A stretch of DNA of 64,000 nt from Cladorhizidae sp. MBARI D1340-BT2. Its lineage: Eukaryota; Porifera; Demospongiae; Poecilosclerida; Cladorhizidae. Every line of letters starts with the position of its first letter. The first letter of the stretch is position 1. Made by a program: the position numbers and the translations under genes. The DNA is taken from contig JAQNBH010000013.1 of NCBI GenBank assembly GCA_028752905.1, positions 16,304,302 through 16,368,301 on the forward strand, written 5' to 3'. Of the stretch, positions 31,925-42,289 are shown in pieces. The notes under the pieces were generated by a model that made no database searches, was not told the origin of the DNA, and saw only the letters and a program-made list of their open reading frames with translations.

Positions 31925-32690
31925 CTGAGCTAGCTTGAGTAAGCCATAGTGTGCAAGTGTTTCTCTTAGCTAGCTGAGTAAGCCATAGTGTGCAAGTGTT
32001 TCTCTTAGCTAGCTGAGTAAGCCATAGTGTGCAAGTGTTTCTCTTAGCTAGCTGAGTAAGCCATAGTGTGCAAGTGTTTCTCTTAGCTAGCTTGAGTAAG
32101 CCATAGTGTGCAAGTGTTTCTCTTAGCTAGCTGAGTAAGCCATAGTGTGCAAGTGTTTCTCTTAGCTAGCTTGAGTAAGCCATAGTGTGCAAGTGTTTCT
32201 CTTAGCTAGCTGAGTAAGCCATAGTGTGCAAGTGTTTCTCTTAGCTAGCTGAGTAAGCCATAGTGTGCAAGTGTTTCTCTTAGCTAGCTGAGTAAGCCAT
32301 AGTGTGCAAGTGTTTCTCTTAGCTAGCTGAGTAAGCCATAGTGTGCAAGTGTTTCTCTTAGCTAGCTGAGTAAGCCATAGTGTGCAAGTGTTTCTCTTAG
32401 CTAGCTGAGTAAGCCATAGTGTGCAAGTGTTTCTCTTAGCTAGCTGAGTAAGCCATAGTGTGCAAGTGTTTCTCTTAGCTAGCTGAGTAAGCCATAGTGT
32501 GCAAGTGTTTCTCTTAGCTAGCTGAGTAAGCCATAGTGTGCAAGTGTTTCTCTTAGCTAGCTGAGTAAGCCATAGTGTGCAAGTGTTTCTCTTAGCTAGC
32601 TGAGTAAGCCATAGTGTGCAAGTGTTTCTCTTAGCTAGCTGAGTAAGCCATAGTGTGCAAGTGTTTCTCTTAGCTAGCTGAGTAAGGTGC
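31925..32690. repeat. minisatellite, 39 bp unit (TTAGCTAGCTGAGTAAGCCATAG..)
   Basis: About 19 nearly identical copies of 'ttagctagctgagtaagcca' plus 'tagtgtgcaagtgtttctc'. A few units carry an extra T (GCTTGAG). Being 13 codons long, the unit keeps the minus frame open with a repeated LTQLAKRNTCTLW peptide. There is no evidence that this is a protein. Confidence 0.97.
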
Positions 32691-32814
32691 TCGAGCTCTA
32701 CACGATAAAGTGTCAGTAGTTGGACAGTCAATAGTTGCAAACAGAATCAGGTCTAGTGGATTCATATCACACACAAGAAGCACGTAGATGAAGTATGTAC
32801 GCAGCCCTTGAATA

Positions 32815-33590
32815 ATGTCACACACACACAATCACACACACACACACAAGAAGCTCGTAGATGAATATGCAGCATTGATTTATGTCAGCTGCTCCATTGC
32901 TCAATGTTGCTTAAGTATTACTAGTGTAGAGATGAGGTCATCATGATATATGGCAACAGGGAGCTGGTGTTGAAGTCACCTGAAGCATATAGGGCTGCCT
33001 TGGAATCTGGTATGTAACACTATATAGTGTTGTGTTGGGACACCAGTGGGGCCCACACATTCTCCACATCTCTATCACACACTCACACACACACATACAT
33101 ACAGGCTAGTCTTTTTGTCTCCAAACATGTGGTGTGAAACAGTGGTGGAGCTCTCTTCTTCAATTGATATACACTGACACACACATTGTAATATATATAT
33201 ATATATATGAAATAGAGAGGGAGATTGATGGCTATGTGCATAAGCAACACTCCCAAGAAGTTTAAAGTTGATATTTTGCAGGTAGACAGACATCTTACAA
33301 ATTCCATGCCTCCCCCATCACTGTATTTTGCTTGCCATAGACCCCTTACCGACCTAAGCCAACAATGCTTTAAAGCACTCAGAGAGAGCTATCTTTGACA
33401 CTAAAATCAACTGTATGGTAGTTATCCCAGTAGGCCAGCCTGGAGGAGGAGAGAAAGAGATGTGGGAGAGGAAATGGAGGAGATGAGGAGTAGGTAGAGG
33501 TAGGGCAGGAGCAAGAGGAGAAATGGAAGGGGGAGGCAGCGGAGAAGAGGAGGGAGAGAGGGAGGAGGGGGGAATACAAGACACTAACTA
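32815..33590. other. CA and GA repeats; no gene recognised
   Basis: CA tracts occur at 32819-32850 and 33075-33100, a TA tract at 33190-33208, and a purine-rich stretch at 33440-33575 that explains the Pro/Ser-rich minus ORFs. Confidence 0.6.
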
Positions 33591-34131
33591 GCTAATGATG
33601 GGGTCAGCAAAGCTGGCAACTCAAGGCTCTCATAAGTTATGGACAACCAGCACCAGGCCAATGATGGGGTCACAACTCAAGGCTCTCATAAGATATGGAC
33701 AACCAGCACCAGGCCAATGATAAGGTCAGCAAAGCTGGCAACTCAAGGCTATGGACAGACAACCAGCACCAGGCCAATGATGGGGTCTGCAAAGCTGGCA
33801 ACTCAAGGTTCTAATAAGATATGGACAACAAGGCCAATGATGGGGTCAGCAAAGCTGGCAACTCAAGGCTCTCATAAGATATGGACAACCAGGACCAGAC
33901 TAATGACGGGGTCATCAAAGCTGGCAACTCAAGGCTCTCATAAGATATGGACAACCAGCACCAGGCCGGCCAATGATGGGGTCAGCAAAGCTGGCAACTC
34001 AAGGCTCTCATAAGATATGGACAACCAGCACCAGGCCAATGATAGGGTCAGCAAAGCTGGCAACTCAAGGCTATGGACAACCAGCACCAGGCAAATGATG
34101 GGGTCAGCAAAGCTGGCAACTCAAGGCCCTC
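33590..34131. repeat. minisatellite, ~65 bp unit
   Basis: About eight copies of 'caactcaaggctctcataag' / 'atatggacaaccagcaccag' / 'gccaatgatggggtcagcaa' / 'agctgg'. The array is cut on its right by the TTAA of the piggyBac-like element, and part of the unit (aagatatgg) resumes at 35463, after the element. Confidence 0.9.
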
Positions 34132-35463
34132 TTAACTCTTCTCCCGGTGAGTTTATTTGGGAAAAAATTAAAAATTGACCATTAAGTACAAATAAATTGA
34201 TATTAAATCAGGTTAACAATAGTCCCTAGCAACCATATACCACAAGATAGCTCTACTGTTGGACAGTATTGTGGTCAATTCATATTGCTAGGTAACCAAA
34301 CCACACATGTATGAATATCATTATAATGTTTAATAATAAAAATAAAAAAATAATAAAATAAAAATTGTATATTATTGTATTGTTATCCTTTTTTCAGCCA
34401 ACTTTAGGAACAACTGAGCTATGCTGTGGTATGACAAGACGTTTGCCTGACTAACAGAGAGGACATAATTTCTACTGTATAGAATTCCCACCAATATTAT
34501 TGATACAATTCCCATAACCAATAATATTGATACAATGTACACAGAATCAAAGAGCAATTATACAATACAATACTCTGTAATGACATACTCATAGTCTGAT
34601 ATACAAGTGTCCTCGTGCAGTAAGACTAGCACTGGATGAAGGTAAGGGGGAGAGTTGAACATTCCTACTTCTGAGAAAAGTACGTCTTCGTGTAGGTCTA
34701 ACAAGACAAGCGTCCTCGTGCAGTATGGATGAAGAGAGTGGGGTAGGTGTGTTTGCATCACTATCTTTATCAGAACTCATCTGAACATGGGGAAGCTGTG
34801 CCATGGTATTATCTCCGTCATGGTCCATCACTTGCTCCATCAAACCTGAACATGATAGAGTTGTTATTCGTCAACTTATTAGACAAGTCAAGGAATCAAG
34901 TACAGCTAGAACTATAAAGGAAAGTAGGCTATTACACAGGTGTAGCTAACACCATGATTTAGCTAGCTCCTCAGACTATCAGGCTTTATATATAGCTAGC
35001 AAAGTACATTGACTTACCAGGAGGACTGCCAGGATCAATGCCTTCGCCTCCAACAGCCATAGCTTCGTCCATACTGCCATGGTTTCGATTGGAAAAGTCT
35101 CTGCCGAGTAGCTCTACTTGGTCACGATCCAAACTGGGCTGTACACGGTAGGCTTCACTCTCCCCTTCCTCAGATTCATCGTCAGATAACCCGAAGTCGT
35201 CGTAGTTGTCGTCCAGGACCGCTGTGAGCACCTCATCAAAAGATAGCCTTTCGACCATTTTAAATTCTAGGGCAGAATTGACCCCTTGAACTTTACGGGC
35301 GGGATTTCCCTAGTTACCATGCCGTATAATTTTGAATGTAGCTGCAGTTAGAATAGCGCAATTTTATGATATTTTTGTTTTGCAAAACAACCCAACGATT
35401 GATTTTTTATGATTTTTCAAAAGCAATTACGCCATATGGCGCTTACACCGGGAAAAGTGTTAA
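34132..35463 (-). mobile_element. complete short piggyBac-like element, TTAA target duplication
   Basis: TTAA at 34132-34135 and 35460-35463 brackets a 1324-bp element. Ends are CTCTTCTCCCGGTG (left) and, in reverse complement, CACTTTTCCCGGTG (right): 12 of 14 positions match. It sits inside the 65-bp minisatellite: the flank words 'ggctct' / 'ataagatatgg' continue across the insertion. It encodes a two-exon ORF but no DDE transposase, so it is presumably mobilised in trans. Confidence 0.85.
34589..35258 (-). CDS. two-exon ORF of the piggyBac-like element (acidic N-terminal protein)
   Basis: Exon 1 is 35258-35018 (ATG; LSFDEVLTAVLDDNYDDFGL, SDDESEEGESEA), ending at a consensus donor G|GTAAGTC. 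Exon 2 is 34845-34589, after acceptor TGTTCAG|G. The phase matches (one base plus two), giving an uninterrupted ~165-residue product that ends with a basic stretch (RPTRRRTFLRSR). The acidic 'DDFGLSDDES' segment resembles the N-terminal region of piggyBac transposases and recurs at 55.4 kb (NFGLSEDESSDEVDE). The DDE domain and Cys-rich tail are absent. It may be a truncated transposase that still binds DNA or partners; its function is unknown. Confidence 0.55.
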
Positions 35464-35694
35464 GATATGGAAAACTAGGACCAGCAGAAACACGGCCATC
35501 ATTCCTTATTGTATCATCGTCAACCAGCCACCCCATCCAGCTTCTCTATACTCACCCTACAAACCAAATGAAGTGTTAAAAACAGAAAATGGAGGGAGAG
35601 GGAGGATGCAACATAGGCTTCTTGGGAGCACTCCATGGCTCAAAATATAACCTGGGTGGCCACCTTTATTTAATTTATTTTTCCTGTAACATAC

Positions 35695-36182
<488 letters not shown>

Positions 36183-36199
36183 TAATAAATTTAGTACAA

Positions 36200-37135
36200 C
36201 ATAAATGTAAGATGAACTTAAGGAGCACATGAAAATTCCAGCCCTTATGGTGATAGTACTAGGAAGAGCAAATGTGCGGCCCAATCCTCCACACTATCTA
36301 GTGGAGGCCAAAATAACCTACACTGAAAAATACAATAGGGAGGAGGAATATGTGTCAACCAAAAATTACACTTGAAGCAAGAATCACTTGATGGGGACAC
36401 ATGATAGCTCCTTGTACTGACATCACATTAAACATGCACAACCTCTTCACAGGTAACTCCACCCACCACAATAAGTTGGGCCGGACATGCAGAGGAATCT
36501 TCTGGACTCTCTTGTGCAGAACTATATACGTGAGGAAGTGGAGAGCAATGAGGAGGAGGATGCAGATAATGGCTGTGACCAGAGCTGGCGAGGTCATGTG
36601 ACCAGTGAATATCAGTGGAAATACTTGAGGCTTTTCTGGGGAGGAAGGAAAAAGAGAAAAACTTAGAATGGGGTGGGTGTGTGGCTGGAGTTATGGCTGC
36701 AACTAAGGCACAATGGTGAGTGCTAGACAGTTGATGTAATAATGGAGACAGCAAGCTAGTCTTGCTGGCCTGACTCTCATGCACACCCACACACAGAAAG
36801 AGAGAGGCTGGTCCACCTCACATGGTCACTTGTATTGCACAGTCAGCAAATGTGGTGGCAGCTGCTCGTGTTAAACACGAAGAAAAAACAGGCTGACCAA
36901 CTAGACTAATAAGAGAGAAAAACAGTAATAAGATATTAAATATGTAACTATTGCACACCTCACTGACTGAGCCTAGGTGTGCTTACCTGCCACTTCCTAC
37001 AGCCTCTTCCATGCCATGCAACAAGTAACTTTAGTGGAGTGAGACAGGTGGTGAAGGATGCAGCTTCCACACACCCACTCTGCAGGGAAGAAACCTAGCT
37101 TCAGCACTCGTTAGGATGGGTGGCTGGAATGATGA
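36200..37135. repeat. ~0.95 kb dispersed repeat, copy 2
   Basis: Same-orientation match to 21965-22930. Like copy 1 it directly follows a trinucleotide AAT array, so the array may be part of the repeat's left end. The minus frame (36355-36597) gives the same hydrophobic peptide family (IALHFLTYIVLHKRVQKIPL) as copy 1. Confidence 0.75.
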
Positions 37136-37369
37136 GAGTGTATCTGGAACCGGCTCGAATCCAGGTAGGAATCGCTGGAGGTGGGGCTGGGGCCTTGAAT
37201 ATATATTTGTGGGTTGGTTGTACAGAACTGCGTCTTGAGAAGCTAGAAGATCTGGTTTCAAAATTGTGTCACGTAGTGCAGTAGCTAAGAAACGGTTGCA
37301 AGCATTACTACGGAGCCATCTGGCATCACCATCGTGTTGTCTAAGCTGCATGATGTAGTTCTGCTTAGC

Positions 37370-37410
37370 AGACCCTTTACCAAACCTCTACGAGGGTTGG
37401 TAAAGGGTCT
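37370..37410. repeat. 41-bp near-perfect palindrome
   Basis: AGACCCTTTACCAA and its complement flank a short centre (CCTCTACGAGG), with one mismatched pair. It could form a hairpin or cruciform. No obvious partner gene. Confidence 0.8.
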
Positions 37411-37960
37411 ATTAGGTGTGGAGAAAATAATAATTATCTGAAGATGACGCTGAGCACGCTAGCCAACTGTACATCGCTACAGAGCCGCTCTAAGTTTCCC
37501 TTTGTATATGGATATAATTATGATAAAGTGAAATCCTGTTATAATATATCTGGGGGAGTACAAATTTAGACATAAACTTAGTGTAATATTTTGTCCACCC
37601 TAGCGTACCACGCATACCACGTAAGACCTTTGTGATCTTCAAAATGTTGAGTCTAGGGACATCATACCCTAGCGCAGTGCAAAAATATATATATAAATCA
37701 CAGGTTAGACGCGGACACACTAATCTGTTTTCCCCTCTGTTTACCCTTGACCAAATTGTTGGGTAGAAACCTTGGTATTGCCAGTCCTCAGATCTCAGTT
37801 TTGAGATTTCCACTCATAAGTGACATAATCGATATTTGCTTTGCACTGTTGAAACAGACAAGCAGGGAGAGCTGATGGGGACAGAGTAGCTTTTTAGATT
37901 ATCCATATATCCTTGATTAGAACATACCCGCCCACTTATAGGTGCATTGCAAAGTACATG
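37411..37960. other. no gene recognised
   Basis: AT-rich sequence; the minus ORF at 37490-37813 shows no domain. Confidence 0.4.
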
Positions 37961-37967
37961 CTTACAA

Positions 37968-38632
37968 GTGAACATGAGTCGAGTATATGAAACACGTAGT
38001 CAACAATATATAGTGAACATGAGTCAAGTATATGAAACACGTAGTCAACAATATATAGTGAACATGAGTCGAGTATATGAAACACGTAGTCAACAATATA
38101 TAGTGAACATGAGTCGAGTATATGAAACACGTAGTCAACAATATATAGTGAACATGAGTCGAGTATATGAAACACGTAGTCAACAATATATAGGTCGAGT
38201 ATATGAAACACGTAGTCAACAATATATAGTCAACATGAGCCGAGTATATGAAACACGTAGTCAACAATATATAGTGAACATGAGTCGAGTATATGAAACA
38301 AATATATAGTGAACATGAGTCGAGTATATGAAACACGTAGTCAACAATATATAGTGAACATGAGTCAAGTATATGAAACATGTACAGTTAACAATATATA
38401 GTGAACATGAGTGGAGTATATGAAACACGTAGTCAACAATATATAGTGAACATGAGTCGAGTATATGAAACACGTAGTCAACAATATATAGTGAACATGA
38501 GTAGAGTATATGAAACATGTAGTCAACAATATATAGTGAACATGAGTCGAGTATATGAAACACGTAGTCATAAGTCGAGTATATGAAACACGTAGTCATA
38601 GTGAACATGAGTAGAGTATATGAAACATGTAC
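37968..38632. repeat. minisatellite, 45 bp unit (GTGAACATGAGTCGAGTATATG..)
   Basis: About 15 copies of 'gtgaacatgagtcgagtata' / 'tgaaacacgtagtcaacaat' / 'atata', a few shortened. The unit is 15 codons, so both strands stay open in several frames (plus: MSRVYETRSQQYIVN repeats; minus: FHILDSCSLYIVDYV repeats). Confidence 0.95.
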
Positions 38633-38639
38633 ATAGCAG

Positions 38640-39235
38640 AGGCATGTGCCTTCTATATGTGAGTTCTTTGTGAATTGTTTGTTTCCCCCAATATAAATAG
38701 CAGCATCATTGAGGAGGTGATTTTAATTAGTAATAACATGCGTAAATAAAATATATTGTATAGGATGACAGTTTTCCAGTTACTACTAATAAACAACTTA
38801 ACATAAAGTGAATAAGTAAATGGATAAACTTATCACTTAACAAAAATATAGAAACAAGAGCAAAACAAACAACAATAATAACTAACTAGTTACTAACAAA
38901 ACATATAATACGCACAATTACAAACAAAACATGTCCATCTCTCCTTGGCCACACACTGACCACAACACAGACACCACACATACACCCTCTCTGAACAGTC
39001 AGTGAGAGACACTGTCGGTGGTACTCATGTGACTTCATATCCCCTGTAGTCGTCAGCCCAATTTCTTCAGGAATGTTCTAAATTTCACCCCAAAATCTCA
39101 ATAGCAATTGGGAAGAAGGGTTAAGTAGGGTCTAAGGAAGAATACTGGGTTGCCATCCTCTCCTGAGCAAAAACAATCTCTGTTTTTATATACATACTAT
39201 TTACATATATTATAGGTTTGAGTAGGAGAGTACTG
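38640..39235. other. no gene recognised
   Basis: AT-rich in the first half. The minus strand at 38930-39040 is open with several Cys/His residues, but I cannot place it. Confidence 0.35.
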
Positions 39236-39482
39236 GAGGAGCTACATGACGTTTATTGCACACACATGTACTATGGGAATGAAGTTTATTGCAAACACAT
39301 GTACTAGGCTAGCTACATGAAGTATATTAAACACATACATATGGTAGGGAAGCTACATGAAATTTATTAAACAGACACATGTACTAGGGGAGCTACATGA
39401 GGTTTATTAAACATACACATTTATTAGGGAAACTACATGAATTTTATTAAACACACACACATGCACTAGGTGAGCTACATAT
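39236..39482. repeat. degenerate minisatellite, ~41 bp unit
   Basis: Five to six copies of 'gagctacatgaagtttatta' / 'aacacacacatgtactaggg', with 10-20% divergence. Confidence 0.8.
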
Positions 39483-40001
39483 TATTAATTATTAGTTATT
39501 GTTATTATTAGTATTATTGTTCTCATAGATGGCCATAATACAAATGATCCATGTATTCCTATATATTTAAACACATGCATATTAATTATTTTAATTGTTT
39601 TTCTTTTGTCCCTATATAGCTACCTAACTCTATAAAATGTCCATTGGTCTATCAGAAGAATTAAAATTGACCAACGAGTCGTAAACATTAACCTGATCCA
39701 ACAGTAATCCGTTTCTCTACTAAGCAAACAGCCAGTGGTAGGAAGGATGCCACTCTCTGGTGAATGTCTAACTCAGCAAGGAGACAAACATTTTAGTCCA
39801 TTAAGTGATCGGTGGTTTCTTTGGGACTTATGTGCAAATCTTCAACAAAACCAGAGCAGTGAATGCATAATTATGCATTAGTTCTTTTCATCATAAAGCT
39901 TATTCTGATGTTAATTAAGTTGTGTCACCAACAGTTGCACCTGTTCTTATATGCCAAGAAGTAATCACTCGATGAACTCTCAGTTGAGATAATATTAAAA
40001 T

Positions 40002-40112
40002 CACCTTCTCAATAATCAACTTCAAATTTTATTCTCTCGACGTTTCGACTAGATGGTCTAGTCTTAATGGAATAAATTTGTGGTTGATTATTGAGAAGGT
40101 GATTTTAAGAAG
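40002..40112. mobile_element. Penelope-type terminal repeat foldback
   Basis: Outer inverted arms 'caccttctcaataatcaa' and its complement enclose, on minus, a perfect stem GACTAGA-CCA-TCTAGTC followed by GAAACGTCGAGAGAA. The stem plus GAAAC arrangement matches stem II and the second core strand of a hammerhead; the first core strand is damaged (CCATTAA in place of CTGATGA). Confidence 0.5.
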
Positions 40113-40469
40113 TAATTAGTCGATTTCCTCAGACCTTACCTCTAACAAAACCAGTTAATTGCTTATAATGCACATGTCTTTGTCTATTGTATTATACAAA
40201 AGCACGTGCAGCTACTACAGTAATAAACATGGTAAAACGTTCTTGTGTTACACTGAGTAACTTCTCGTGGGTGGCTGCTTGACTATAAAATACAAATACA
40301 AACAGACAGTTAAGAAATTAATATGATTGGTCACAAAAATTAAGCAAGCATCAGACAACAAACATTTAAAGGATCTTTTACCTAATGACACCAAAATTCT
40401 GGTTCAAAATCTGTATTCTATTTGGAGTGCATTATATTTAGTCCATCCAACACATAATTATTGTCTTGT

Positions 40470-40760
40470 GTATATTATATATATATATATATATACCAGT
40501 AACTATATCCAACAAATATATCATTTTGTGTGTATTATATATATAATATAACTATTCCAACATAATATTATCTTGTATATATATACACCAGTAACTATAT
40601 CCAATATAATATATATATTTTGGTGTTATATATACCAGTAACTATATCCAATATAATATTATATATATATATATTTGTTATTTTTATAAATATATATTTT
40701 TTCTTATACAGACAAACAATCATTTACACACACACACACACACACATCAACTCAAAAAAA
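40470..40760. repeat. TA-rich and CA microsatellites
   Basis: Repeated 'accagtaactatatccaa(c/t)ata' segments (three copies between 40495 and 40660) are separated by TATATA runs; a (CA)n tract lies at 40724-40746. Confidence 0.8.
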
Positions 40761-42289
40761 TTAATGACAATAACCATGACAAAAACAACAGTCAAGGAAG
40801 CAGAGATGGACTTAGGGAGTCCAAACCAGCTGCAGCATTCCCCCTCTGTATTGCCACAGACGGAGATACTTCTTGGAGTTGAAATCTCTGGTAGATCCAT
40901 GTAACTTCCTCCCAAATTCCTTCACAAAAGACGTGCCTCAGGCCCAAACACACCATATATATTGTCTTGTGTGTATATATATATAAAGTAACACTATCCA
41001 TATTGTTTTGGGTATATACACTACACTATATAGTAATGAATGCTAGACATTGAGTGGCAAAATAAGAGAAAAGGGGGAAAAGCTAGAGCATGTATATCCA
41101 TCTTCCTTTCTTATCACTTATCAGCCATAACCAGCTCTTGCTTATGGAAAAGATGGTTTTGGAGGCTTGTGAGGGTTTGCTTGGTTTATTGTTGGTACTA
41201 TTTTTTGGCCAGCTTGTTCTTCTACTTTGTAAAGGCTATATAACCATGGAGCCCATTCTCACTTCCAACCTGGCTTTGAAACACCAGGTGTTCTCTAGAT
41301 CCATATTTTCACTATGGCCACTATTCCAAATTTACTTAAAGCAAGGCTGGTGATCATTTTTTTTACAAGTGGTGAAATAGATAGATAGGTACATGTATAT
41401 ATAACATACATAGATATGCCATGCACTTGACAATTTGAAGTTTTCCATCCAGCTTACCACTTGGGCCTCGCTTTACTCACCAATAATAGCATATTCCTGT
41501 ATAAAATGCTGCAGAGTCCTGTGGTTAATGACATGATATTTTACTGTAATTTTTCAATCAGAACAGAAATAGGCATTTTCCACTAGTAGTATTGACAAAA
41601 GTGAAATTGTGCTCTAGTAAGCATATGCAAATCATGTTGGCATGCTATTTTTTGCAGCACAAAGTTCAGAAATCCAATTCTGAAAGTATAGTGGCTCACT
41701 TCTGAGGTAGAGAGATAGCTAACTAATATAATTATATAAAAGTGTATATAGGACAACCTGATACATTTTTTCTTTGCCCACCCTTATTATAATTATGATG
41801 AGATAGCTAAATACCACTTGTAATGTATAGTTTCCCTAAATTAAATATCATCTGGGATTTTTTTTAGAGAAGCTGATTTTAACTGATTTGTGTAGGTATA
41901 TATATCACAATTTACCCCCAAAAAGTAAGGTGCAATATAGGGGGTGGGGAAATTACCTTTTCGGGGGATAAAGATCATTGACCCTGGCCTAAAGCACTTA
42001 AAATTGTATCTCAGCAACAAAAAATGTCATATGCTTGATCCTGGTGTTAAAATGAAATGTACAGGATTATACAGAAGGAGCCGAAAAATATAATTGGACC
42101 CTTAGGACCAAATCTTAACCTCAAAATATGAGGTCAAAGGTCAAAAGTTGGCATATTAGAGTATAATTTTGCGGCTGCATGGTGTGTTAAATAGAATCCA
42201 TAAGAATACAAATATGTGCATGTAAAACCAACAATTGAAATACTGATTACAGTTTCTACTGTAAATGTTGCAAATTTAGTCATTTTCCT

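Noticed and set aside
31362..32690. CRISPR-like direct repeats
   Set aside because: Units are contiguous with no variable spacers, and the context is eukaryotic. They are minisatellites.
32162..32740. 192-residue LTQLAKRNTCTLW repeat protein
   Set aside because: Perfect 39-bp minisatellite; no start context, domain or flanking exon.
37140..37170. 'ggctcgaatcc' as a tRNA B box
   Set aside because: No A box, acceptor stem or anticodon arm at suitable distance.
37936..38608. Several ORFs on both strands
   Set aside because: 45-bp minisatellite open on both strands; peptides are simple repeats.
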